A stretch of DNA of 21,047 nucleotides from Patescibacteria group bacterium (GTDB lineage Bacteria > Patescibacteriota > Microgenomatia > UBA10105 > UBA927). Shown piece after piece: positions 9,001-14,174 of the stretch. The notes under the pieces are model-generated. The model was not told where the DNA came from. It searched no databases and saw only the letters and a program-made list of their open reading frames with translations. A program made the translations under genes and the position numbers. How positions within the stretch are numbered: position 1 is the first letter of the stretch; each line of letters begins with the position of its first letter. The stretch covers positions 1-21,047 of the forward strand of contig DPYI01000008.1 of NCBI GenBank assembly GCA_003545435.1, written 5' to 3'.

Positions 9001-9706
9001 ATCTTTAATCAAGGATGTTACTAAAGACAATAAAAGAATAGAAATAAAAAAACCTGATGCTTGGGTTCTTAATATTGAAGATAGTAAACCTGATATAGAA
9101 ACTACAAAATACATTCTGTGGGGTGAAAAAGTTGGTTTCAATAAGAGGTCAGTTACCAAAAATCAGAAACCGTGGTATAAACCTACACGACAAATGCAAA
9201 GATCTGGAAAAATACTTTTTCCTCGAAGTTTTAATGAAAGTCATATTATTTTTTATAACCCAAGGGAATTTATCGCTCTACGTTTCTATCGGTTGTATCC
9301 CAAGGAAAAAATTAGTATTATTCCAATTCTTGCAATCCTAAATACTAGTTACTTTGGCTTGCTGATGGAACTATGCGCCCCCGGAAATTTAGGACTAGGT
9401 GCACTTGACGTTACAATGGCTAGTTTTTTACGGCTGAAAATTCCCTACAATTATTCAGCAAGGACTAAGTTAGAAAATGCTTTTCAGGCAATAAAGGATA
9501 GAAAAATCGTTTCTGTTTATGAAGAAACGGGAATTAATCCACAAAAGAATATTCGGGAACAAAAACCAGAACCATTACCGGATCGAAAAATACTAGACGA
9601 TATTGTTTTCAGCATATTAGACCTGACAGTAGAGGAACGAAATGAGGTTTATTGGTCCCTTTGCGAGCTTGTTAGAAATCGTCTTGAGAAAGCTAAAAGT
9701 CTATAA
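6071..9706 (+). CDS. Eco57I-type N6-adenine DNA methyltransferase
   Basis: A 1211-aa protein that should methylate adenine in a specific sequence to mark self DNA. Seen motifs are IFYTPR 359-364, SAM-binding motif I DPAVGSGS 432-439 and catalytic NPPY 686-689. A coiled insertion lies between them (about 545-660). The long C-terminal third (from about 860) contains GKYAGNKWGGKFLRAPD and a region resembling TaqI-type target recognition domains. The N-terminal 150 residues resemble a degenerate restriction-endonuclease fold (ILLFKLK, then FIIFTPDYKTYTF), with no clear catalytic set, so cleavage is probably done by the PLD partner. It starts three bases after the helicase stop. Base composition drops within the gene from near 40% GC to about 25-32% in sampled lines after about 6,350. 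Confidence 0.92.
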   Translation: MRSQLNLDEFIPAMDTPEAVYTLFDSLGYKVLDSHLKTSPSVYNLPLKEAALVEKIYAVANYDRRFQILLFKLKEDSKEAIRTIPEKILREVDYPFIIFTPDYKTYTFTLVEKVREGPGEFKRKLTKLIVDRFNTYYTDKDVISNFSLQAESTNPLEIFKTIQKAMSVERVTEKFFKEYKEVFFYLKSRFAKQVNDTRLGHDFTQQLMNRVMFLYFIAKKRWISDDIHFLKNFWTTYTKSKKLKNSFYSEWLSVLFFEAFNNKFFPKSYFSKELNSMLQLSPYLNGGLFTEQRLDSVGIIVLDDDFLKIYNFFNRYNFTIREDLPLEEEVAVDPEMIGKVYESLVNLSESSDERGDAGIFYTPRAEIDFMCRLSLVEYLDQHIAPTPSKDDIYKLVFAKSESESMEAIEHLKVSAGWPNFLEETLDNLSVVDPAVGSGSFLVGMLMVLSELYKLIYRDVGRNIDDFEIKKQIIGRSLYGIDVMEWAVHVCELRLWLQLVVEADIPLNERKTSPLLPNLTFKIRQGDSLVEEVGGVNLSMRNRSALNSVIKRKITILKQAKYDYFYNNRSSKYYQSEALLKQEEQLIFQMILDERIMQIRNEIIDLENIRKQETLSLPGMEVKKSTEQKDLFEESNKKLKETKASEIEFISELRKNIKTNKPFIWDIDFVEIFADENERGFDIVIGNPPYVRQEKISDPRLPKEKVTIENKKEYKEKLIQSVRARFPWMSTLNKKSDLYVYFFFHGLSLLNSLGTLCFITSNSWLDVGYGANLQDFLLEHVQVKAIFDNQAKRSFKSADVNTVITLLGSPDKHENTHSGNRVKFVMFKRSFDEVVNTSNLIRIDNALHILSDSNLRVFPATQYELMRDGWEYPDTTPESQKESYTFSVGKYAGNKWGGKFLRAPDIYFTCLARQNGHEVLLGSLFDGERYLNTGGADGFFILTDVKKIDDTYSEITNTSIEGKKNGYPKFRIENKYLKSLIKDVTKDNKRIEIKKPDAWVLNIEDSKPDIETTKYILWGEKVGFNKRSVTKNQKPWYKPTRQMQRSGKILFPRSFNESHIIFYNPREFIALRFYRLYPKEKISIIPILAILNTSYFGLLMELCAPGNLGLGALDVTMASFLRLKIPYNYSARTKLENAFQAIKDRKIVSVYEETGINPQKNIREQKPEPLPDRKILDDIVFSILDLTVEERNEVYWSLCELVRNRLEKAKSL

Positions 9707-9800
9707 CGACTCTACAGTCTCACGCCAAAACAAATTGAAATTGTAAAATAATTATATTTGCTTTATTAAGTATAAATTAGAAACAAAAAAGTAATTGTTT

Positions 9801-9809
9801 TGATATAAT
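9801..9809 (+). promoter_or_regulatory. Extended -10 promoter of the GIY-YIG gene
   Basis: The sequence TGATATAAT is an extended -10 element (TG, one base, TATAAT at 9804-9809). Its expected start site near 9816 is only about three bases before the ATG at 9819, so the mRNA would be almost leaderless. The same TTTTGATATAATA string precedes tRNA-Gly. No -35 box is needed or clear. Confidence 0.65.
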
Positions 9810-9818
9810 ATAAACGAT

Positions 9819-10175
9819 ATGCAATTAACTTGGATAAAAAATCAAAACAATAATCAATGGTTTGATCTCTTAAGGCTTAATTTAGACGCCCCTTATTTTC
9901 AGGATAAGTATGGTGTATATATTGTTTGGTACTCTGGCCCATCAGAAGCACGAGTAATTAGAATTGGGCAAGGACATATAGGAACACGGTTAAAAGAGCA
10001 TCGTGTCAACCCTGAAATTACTAGATATTCTTATTCAGGCCAACTAAAGGTGACATGGGCCATTGTTATTGAAGAATATAGAGATGGAATTGAGGCATTC
10101 TTATTTGACTCATATAAACCATTAGTTGGTGAAAGATCTCCCGATGTTCAACCAATTCCTGTAAATTTAATATGA
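9819..10175 (+). CDS. GIY-YIG-like endonuclease domain protein
   Basis: A 118-aa protein made of a single GIY-YIG-like domain. GVYIVWY at 32-38 stands for the GIY strand and IRIGQG at 47-52 for the YIG strand. RLKEH at 57-61 supplies the conserved Arg, and Glu92 in GIEAFLFDSYKPLVGER is the expected metal-binding glutamate. Family members cut or nick DNA, but this stand-alone, slightly divergent version could also be inactive. It follows the methyltransferase by 112 bases with its own extended -10 promoter and overlaps the next gene by four bases (ATGA). It may be an accessory effector of the adjacent system or an independent two-gene unit; the link is inference. Confidence 0.75.
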   Translation: MQLTWIKNQNNNQWFDLLRLNLDAPYFQDKYGVYIVWYSGPSEARVIRIGQGHIGTRLKEHRVNPEITRYSYSGQLKVTWAIVIEEYRDGIEAFLFDSYKPLVGERSPDVQPIPVNLI

Positions 10176-10633
10176 ACATTAATTTTAGTTCAATAATTAG
10201 TACGCTAGTTGGCCCCTTAGTTGTCGGTCTTGTTATTTGGTGGGTGAACAAAAATGACTCTGATAAAAGAGTAAAAAACGAAGCCATTAGAGATATTATG
10301 TATTATAGAGGAGACTATTCAACTCCAGAATTTCGTAGATCCCTAAACAAAGTTTCTATAACATTCCATAAGGACGAGGAAATAAGACAACAGATTCGTA
10401 AGTTATATGAAGATATTAATAATCCTATAAACACTACGCTAACCGTAAACAGAAAAATAGTAAGTTTAATTTATAATTTATGTCATAAAAACGGATTCGA
10501 AGGTATTACGGAATATGATATTGATCAAGCGTTCCCTGAGAGGCAAACGCCAGCACCAAGTCCATTGCCGCAAGAATCTTTGGGAAAACAATCAAAAAAA
10601 TTAGTAGTTAAAAATGGAAAAAAAGTAAAGTAG
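10172..10633 (+). CDS. DUF6680-like membrane-anchored protein
   Basis: A 153-aa protein with one N-terminal membrane segment (about residues 8-25, LVGPLVVGLVIWWV), a cytoplasmic helical domain and a Pro/Lys-rich tail. The stretch around FRRSLNKVSITFHKDEEIRQQIRKLYEDI resembles DUF6680, where a short anchor precedes a helical domain with a conserved VxFxxDxxVR-like core; this is from memory of the family. The ATG overlaps the TGA of the GIY-YIG gene, which implies translational coupling and a functional pair. It ends three bases before the convergent gene. Function unknown. Confidence 0.68.
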   Translation: MNINFSSIISTLVGPLVVGLVIWWVNKNDSDKRVKNEAIRDIMYYRGDYSTPEFRRSLNKVSITFHKDEEIRQQIRKLYEDINNPINTTLTVNRKIVSLIYNLCHKNGFEGITEYDIDQAFPERQTPAPSPLPQESLGKQSKKLVVKNGKKVK

Positions 10634-10636
10634 TTT

Positions 10637-10891
10637 TTATTTTTCCCCCCTTAAATCAATCCGGTGATAGTGCGAGCCGGACGGGACGTGGCTATCAATA
10701 ACTTCTGTCGTCGTATAGAGTTGCCGATACTCTTTACCATTAATCTCCAAGTAGCCGTAATCAGGATTATCCGGCCGTGGTTCAGAAACAAAACGAACAA
10801 AGCCTTGGGATCGTATAACGACATACGAAGTGATCGCGGAAACAAGAACAACAAATAGTGTTGCTCCGAGAAACATGAGAAACCGTTTCAT
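10637..10891 (-). CDS. Small single-pass membrane protein
   Basis: An 84-aa protein with an N-terminal hydrophobic segment (residues 5-26) and a polar outside domain containing YGYLEINGKEYRQLY and a His/Arg-rich end. It could be a type II anchored or secreted protein. GGAGG six bases before the ATG gives a confident start. The preceding 250 bases hold a complex pseudoknot-like element that would be in its 5' leader. I do not recognise a family. Confidence 0.68.
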   Translation of the reverse strand: MKRFLMFLGATLFVVLVSAITSYVVIRSQGFVRFVSEPRPDNPDYGYLEINGKEYRQLYTTTEVIDSHVPSGSHYHRIDLRGEK

Positions 10892-10928
10892 AGCACCCTC
10901 CTTTGCGGTTCCCCTTAGATGCAGAAAA

Positions 10929-11038
10929 GGGCATACCGCCTACTATCCTCGACAGTGACGTTTCAGAGTTCGGACGATATGCCCATCAATGCTCTGAAAC
11001 GCCACCCGGGTTAGCGGGCTATTGTCACTGTCGAGGAT
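10929..11038 (-). ncRNA. Pseudoknotted structured leader RNA
   Basis: Perfect pairings define a compact fold. P1 is 15 bp (10945-10959 with 11024-11038). P3 is 10 bp (10959-10968 with 10992-11001; base 10959 belongs to one stem only). P2 is a short CCCG/CGGG hairpin (11005-11008, 11015-11018). A 7-bp pairing GGGCATA 10929-10935 with TATGCCC 10978-10984 joins the P3 loop to the sequence just outside P1. In leftward RNA that outer strand comes last and is followed by UUUU. It lies about 40 bases upstream of the small membrane protein start. A riboswitch-like or protein-controlled attenuator is possible; no known class was recognised. Confidence 0.62.
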
Positions 11039-11138
11039 GATTTATATTCTACTGAAAGTGTACTAGAAGGGCGTGGGTATTTCAACGAGTATGCGAGGGG
11101 TATAATTTGATATATTTAATCTTTTCAAGCAATGAAGT

Positions 11139-11588
11139 TTAGTCTACTTGTGTGTCAATATTGTTAGCCGGAGTAAACTTGTCGTATTCATCCGCAGTAA
11201 TATCTTGAACTACACCCCAATCAAAATCAAGATCTTTCATTGTTCCCATATTTTCAACATGATGGGTAGTTTTCGATCTTATATCAATTAAATAGACATG
11301 ACCCCGACCCCGATGTGGATGATGAACGAGTTTATAATTTTTACCAAGTTCACTCACAGGATATAATTTCCGATATTTGCTAATTAAAGTCTTTTTCTTC
11401 ACTATTTTTTCCAACACCGGAGCGAACGTAATAGCAGAAAACAACGCAGCTATACCTACGCATACTGCCTGAAAAGACTCTGCAAGATTTTTTATGTCAG
11501 TGGTGGTTGAGATACTCATAGATAACGAATGTATTATACGCTCAATTATAATCCCAATAAGAAAGGGTAATACGATAAGTTTAAGCAT
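11139..11588 (-). CDS. Hypothetical membrane protein with soluble C-terminus
   Basis: A 149-aa protein with two hydrophobic stretches, residues about 3-20 and 38-58 (AVCVGIAALFSAITFAPVL). A basic segment and a soluble domain with KLVHHPHRGRGHVYLIDIRSKTTHHVENMG follow. The start ATG at 11588 has AAGGTG just upstream; a GTG six bases earlier is the alternative. It is the same strand and upstream of the structured leader and the 84-aa membrane protein, so all may share a transcript. The HVYLIDIRSKTTHHV part resembles a small beta-strand sensor-like repeat, but no family is recognised. Confidence 0.65.
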   Translation of the reverse strand: MLKLIVLPFLIGIIIERIIHSLSMSISTTTDIKNLAESFQAVCVGIAALFSAITFAPVLEKIVKKKTLISKYRKLYPVSELGKNYKLVHHPHRGRGHVYLIDIRSKTTHHVENMGTMKDLDFDWGVVQDITADEYDKFTPANNIDTQVD

Positions 11589-12101
11589 AGACACCTTAGA
11601 TAGTACTCGATCAGACTATTTTTGGGAAGCTGTTTTACGAGGAGCAAACAAGCCACAAACCATATTCTGTCCAAATCCTACTGTGAACAAGTCCGGTCCT
11701 TGCTAAACGATCACTGTCATCCGGTATCAAAGGAAAGCATGTTTTGAATTAGAATCTGCGATTAATTGATAAAAAAGAGAGGAGAGGTAAAGAGCCCGAA
11801 GGGTAAAAAAAGAAGGAGAATAAAAATCTCGAAGAAGGAAAAAATAAACAACAAGTGGCTAACCAACAACCAATACACTCGCTCGCTTCGTTCGCTCGTC
11901 AATCCAACACGCTAAAAGGACGTTCAAATAGGACTCCAAGGTCACAACATAGTGATAAAAACAGACTATGACCTATAGTTTGATATTTGAGTTATTATAT
12001 GTTAATATACTCCCACTAAATAAAACAGATTTGGGCTTACTAGCAGCCTAACTTTTGTTCATTTAGACCAGTTTATTCTTGCACTTTAATAATTGCGGTT
12101 G
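11589..12101. other. Gene-poor intergenic stretch
   Basis: About 0.5 kb without a credible ORF. It contains a purine-rich tract at about 11771-11845 and a CTCGCTCGCTTCG-type repeat at 11876-11898. A weak hairpin is formed by AGGTCA 11939-11944 and TGACCT 11969-11974, with TAGT/ACTA continuing it. No tRNA or insertion sequence end is seen. Confidence 0.5.
11876..11898 (+). repeat. CTCGCTTCG-type repeat, copy 1
   Basis: A 23-base sequence beginning CACTCGCTCGCTTCG that recurs at 12949-12971 with one difference (T/C at position 16). A shorter relative (TTCGCTTCGCTCGG) is at 13308-13321. The core CTCGCTTCGCTC is nearly mirror-symmetric. Confidence 0.7.
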
Positions 12102-12162
12102 TTTACGGACAGTATTTTAGATATCAAAGATTATCTTGATGTTTAAAACCCCTGTCCGTAAA
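12102..12162 (+). promoter_or_regulatory. Leader hairpin of the tiny-ORF pair
   Basis: A perfect 11-bp inverted repeat, TTTACGGACAG at 12102-12112 with CTGTCCGTAAA at 12152-12162. It encloses a weaker ATCAA/TTGAT hairpin (12123-12127, 12136-12140). It ends 11 bases before the AAGGAG of the next gene, so it is either a 5' leader structure or a dyad operator. Confidence 0.55.
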
Positions 12163-12186
12163 TTCATTTCGATAAGGAGAAAAAAG

Positions 12187-12432
12187 ATGGCAGAACGACA
12201 GATCGCATTCAAGTACGAAGGTCAACGGTTCGTTGTTGATCAAAAGGCATACGATTTGAACCGAATCGTGTTGCCGGATGGCCGCATGCTCGAAGCCAAC
12301 TCGTGGCTGGAATCCATGCCGCCGCAACCCAAAGGCCTGCACGAGGTCCTGCATCTCTTCAAGGACCTGGAGCCCGAGGAAATCGCCAAGCAGTTGAACG
12401 CCATTTTGGCAGTGGAGGTGATCGTACACTAA
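12187..12432 (+). CDS. Tiny unrecognised protein A
   Basis: An 81-aa soluble protein starting MAERQIAFKYEGQRFVV. AAGGAG seven bases upstream fixes the ATG; a longer frame from 12136 lacks a ribosome site. It shows two parts: a strand-rich half (IAFKYEGQRFVVDQKAYDL) and a helical acidic half (GLHEVLHLFKDLEPEEIAKQL). The next ORF has the same layout and a similar end (DPDEVMEALFA), so the two look like distant relatives. GC content is higher than in the surrounding intergenic DNA, as expected for a real gene. Function unknown. Confidence 0.72.
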   Translation: MAERQIAFKYEGQRFVVDQKAYDLNRIVLPDGRMLEANSWLESMPPQPKGLHEVLHLFKDLEPEEIAKQLNAILAVEVIVH

Positions 12433-12486
12433 TTCAAACATCTTCGATTTACCATACATATTCATCTCTACTTGTTAGGAGGAACT

Positions 12487-12699
12487 ATGGATACAAAAGA
12501 TTTGGGAACTGGCATCTATGCTGGGGTGACCTATCATGTGATTGAAAAAGGTGGGAAGAAGTACATCTCTCCCGACCCCAACTTCTTGTCTATGTTCACA
12601 CAGAATGGTGCTAATTTGCATCTCCTTGATGACATCGGAGACAAGGATCCCGATGAAGTCATGGAGGCGCTTTTCGCTACCATGAAGAAACCAGAGTGA
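12487..12699 (+). CDS. Tiny unrecognised protein B
   Basis: A 70-aa protein starting MDTKDLGTGIYAGVTYHVI, with AGGAGG before the ATG. A TTG at 12472 in the same frame overlaps that ribosome site and is rejected. The order of elements (short strands, YAGVTYHV, then the acidic helix KDPDEVMEALFATMKK) parallels protein A 54 bases upstream. Both end before a terminator-like structure, so they form one small operon. Function unknown; a toxin-antitoxin or structural role cannot be argued from sequence. Confidence 0.7.
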   Translation: MDTKDLGTGIYAGVTYHVIEKGGKKYISPDPNFLSMFTQNGANLHLLDDIGDKDPDEVMEALFATMKKPE

Positions 12700-12750
12700 G
12701 AAGCTTGCCTCGAATATCCAGTTAGAAAAAATTACCGCAATAACGAAGTG

Positions 12751-12812
12751 CAAATACACCCTCCGACCGATTTTTGGTCATTCCGAAAGGAAAAATTGTG
12801 AGGGTGTTTTTG
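12751..12812 (+). terminator. Terminator-like stem after the tiny-ORF pair
   Basis: The arms CAAATACACCCTC (12751-12763) and GAGGGTGTTTTTG (12800-12812) pair at 12 of 13 positions. They enclose a GACC/GGTC hairpin (12765-12768, 12776-12779). Five T at 12807-12811 fall in the 3' arm. It probably ends the tiny-ORF operon. Confidence 0.55.
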
Positions 12813-12921
12813 CTGTTTATCAACTAAAAGAGCTAGCAAAGAGATTAAACATAAAATGAATAACCTGAAACGTAAAACCAAACTGTTACCGTCCATACAG
12901 TTCACCTCTCCATAAAGAAAT

Positions 12922-12927
12922 TATAAT
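12922..12927 (+). promoter_or_regulatory. TATAAT box before the structured region
   Basis: TATAAT at 12922-12927 would start transcription near 12933-12935, exactly where a 5' hairpin (GAGC 12933-12936 with GCTC 12942-12945) begins. No clear -35 element is present. Confidence 0.5.
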
Positions 12928-12948
12928 GGCATGAGCTAACGGCTCCTG

Positions 12949-12971
12949 CACTCGCTCGCTTCGCTCGCTCG
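12949..12971 (+). repeat. CTCGCTTCG-type repeat, copy 2
   Basis: Matches the copy at 11876-11898 at 22 of 23 positions. It lies in the 5' part of the structured region. Confidence 0.7.
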
Positions 12972-12986
12972 TTCGGGGAAGGAGGC

Positions 12987-13089
12987 GGATCGCTGGTAAC
13001 GCTTGCGGACACCGCCAAAGGCGGGGACCGCACAAGGCCGCTTCGCGGCCTTGACGCTTCGTGCCGGGGACGGCACGATAACAGCGACC
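12987..13089 (+). other. Multibranch fold, domain I first unit
   Basis: An outer stem (12987-12995 with 13082-13089, 8 bp with one bulged A) encloses three hairpins. These are GCGG/CCGC plus CCGCC/GGCGG (13005-13031), an 8-bp hairpin at 13034-13052, and CGTGCCG/CGGCACG with a GGGA loop (13060-13077). Confidence 0.5.
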
Positions 13090-13098
13090 CGCCATTGT

Positions 13099-13166
13099 CG
13101 CGCACTCTCGCCCCGACTTACTGTCGGGGCTCGTAACGGTGACTGCTGTCACCGGTACCGTGCGCG
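13099..13166 (+). other. Three-way junction, domain I second unit
   Basis: The closing stem CGCGCAC/GTGCGCG (13099-13105, 13160-13166) encloses two hairpins: GCCCCGAC/GTCGGGGC (13110-13117, 13123-13130) and CGGTGAC/GTCACCG (13137-13143, 13148-13154). A competing hairpin GCGAC/GTCGC (13084-13088, 13097-13101) overlaps the closing stem. Confidence 0.55.
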
Positions 13167-13284
13167 TTTAATAAAAAAGGGAAACTGTCGTTGATTTTAA
13201 TTAGCCCCCTACGCTCGGATTGGATACCCCCTAGGAACCACCCTCTCGCTCACTTCGGGGGCAGGAAACGCCTCACACTCACTC

Positions 13285-13365
13285 GGTATCCCAGTATGCC
13301 CTTCGGGTTCGCTTCGCTCGGCCATCGGAAAAAGTATTTTTCCGACGTCCATTACTGGGGATACC
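13285..13365 (+). other. Long stem with UUCG and A/T-rich hairpins
   Basis: A 12-bp stem with one bulge (13285-13296 with 13353-13365) encloses a CCC-TTC-GGG hairpin (13299-13307) and CGGAAAAA/TTTTTCCG (13326-13333, 13337-13344). GGATACC at 13222-13228 could pair with the same left arm instead. Confidence 0.55.
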
Positions 13366-13371
13366 TTCGCT

Positions 13372-13395
13372 GTCGTACACGCGCGCGTGTACGAC
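13372..13395. repeat. 24-bp perfect palindrome
   Basis: A self-complementary sequence starting GTCGTACACGCG, with no spacer. It forms a hairpin in RNA or a symmetric protein-binding site in DNA. Confidence 0.8.
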
Positions 13396-13412
13396 GTGTT
13401 CGGCGTTCCTAT

Positions 13413-13482
13413 AAAAAAGTGTTGAACACTTTTTTGCCACCCTTCGTAGCCTTCCTAGAGCGGTGTTATTACGAAGGGTGGC
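13413..13482 (+). other. Two adjacent strong hairpins
   Basis: AAAAAAGTG and CACTTTTTT form a 9-bp hairpin (13413-13421, 13427-13435). It is followed at once by a perfect 13-bp stem GCCACCCTTCGTA/TACGAAGGGTGGC (13436-13448, 13470-13482) with a 21-base loop. The first could act as a weak bidirectional terminator. Confidence 0.65.
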
Positions 13483-13960
13483 ACTACGTTGGGCAAGACA
13501 CATTCCAATGCCCCACCCACCCAACTCTTTATTTGTGCTCCTTACCCCCCGCTTAGGGCGTATAGGGCGCCCTAGGGGGCGCCTCGCCCTAGTTGGTTCT
13601 TTTCTATCAGCTCTCCTTCTCCCTTCCGTCGCCCTTCCGGACGTTTTTATTGTTATTCTTCTCATTCTGTTTCGGGCTAGGGGGCTACGCCATGAGTAGT
13701 GATTTATCATCTTACGCCCTATCGGGGGGTTCTCCGCGCCCCTTTCCGCGCGTGTTGTAGGGCGCGCGGTGCCTTCCCCCTTTCTGCCCGTCCTAGCCCT
13801 CGCGCATTATTCCTTAGCGCGCTCGGTCTGGTCGGGCTAGTTGGGGGACTACCCTCCGCGTCGTTTATCGTACCCCTTTCCGTTCTATCAACTCTCTTGA
13901 ACCTCGATTGGCGTGCCGCGTTGGATTTCCCTTTTAATGTTTTTCTCCGCGTCACTCATA

Positions 13961-14021
13961 GGGGAAATGCGCGCTCTATGGTTTTGGGTAAAAAACTCGT
14001 CTTGTTGGCGCGCATTTCCCC
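13961..14021 (+). other. 14-bp perfect hairpin
   Basis: GGGGAAATGCGCGC (13961-13974) pairs perfectly with 14008-14021 across a 33-base loop. It lies inside the domain IV closing pairing (13851-13859 with 14044-14052). Confidence 0.7.
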
Positions 14022-14058
14022 ATTTTGGGGGTAGTCACAGGGGGCGGAGGGTTGCGGA

Positions 14059-14091
14059 CAGGAGCACATCTCCTTTCCTGCAGATTTTTTT
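14059..14091 (+). terminator. Terminator-like hairpin with T7
   Basis: CAGGA (14059-14063) can pair with TCCTG (14076-14080), or AGGAG (14060-14064) with CTCCT (14070-14074). Seven T follow at 14085-14091. It fits a rho-independent end for the structured transcript. Confidence 0.5.
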
Positions 14092-14174
14092 CTGGGAGAA
14101 TAGTTTTATACCATCCCCGCGTGGGACGGAATAAAAAGCCCGGCCTCCGGATGAAGCAATATCCGGATATTTTG

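Larger units (their letters stand above)
12933..14091 (+). ncRNA. Candidate large structured non-coding RNA
   Basis: About 1.15 kb with no credible protein gene, GC-rich in its second half (41 of 60 bases at 13741-13800) and packed with long perfect pairings. Proposed domains are: I, 12987-13166, two multibranch units; II, closed by 13202-13211 with 13678-13687 (10 bp) and inside it 13227-13235 with 13571-13579 (9 bp); III, 13746-13840; IV, closed by 13851-13859 with 14044-14052 and holding a 14-bp hairpin. CUUCGG and GNRA-type loops (13301-13306, 13067-13070) occur on the + strand, which favours rightward transcription. A TATAAT box lies just before it and a hairpin with T7 at its end. It does not look like RNase P, tmRNA, SRP RNA, rRNA or a group II intron. 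It could instead be a palindrome-rich DNA region such as a replication or transfer origin. Confidence 0.45.

Noticed and set aside
2900..9706. Complete DISARM or BREX locus
   Set aside because: The motor and methylase resemble parts of these, but no DrmA/DrmB (DUF1998), BrxL, PglZ or BrxC-like gene is in the window.
12472..12486. TTG start for tiny protein B
   Set aside because: It would place the AGGAGG ribosome site inside the coding region; the ATG at 12487 follows it at normal distance.
11876..13321. CRISPR array
   Set aside because: The repeats are few, irregularly spaced and imperfect; no spacers of even size and no cas genes.
13488..13525. GTTGGGC and ACCCAAC resembling integron attC core sites
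   Set aside because: The two consensus boxes are in the wrong order for one attC site and simply form a hairpin. No integrase or cassette array is present.
12933..14091. Group II intron, RNase P RNA, tmRNA or rRNA
   Set aside because: No domain V-like hairpin, no GUGYG start, no GAGGAAAGUC-type RNase P signature and no tRNA-like tmRNA ends were found.
13191..14134. Several ORFs of 70-145 codons on both strands in the GC-rich region
   Set aside because: They overlap each other, have Arg/Pro/Ser-rich low-complexity translations, lack ribosome sites and coincide with perfect palindromes. GC richness alone removes stop codons.
14146..14167. TCCGGAT/ATCCGGA hairpin as a strong terminator
   Set aside because: The stem is only seven bp and the following T run is short and interrupted (TATTTTG).
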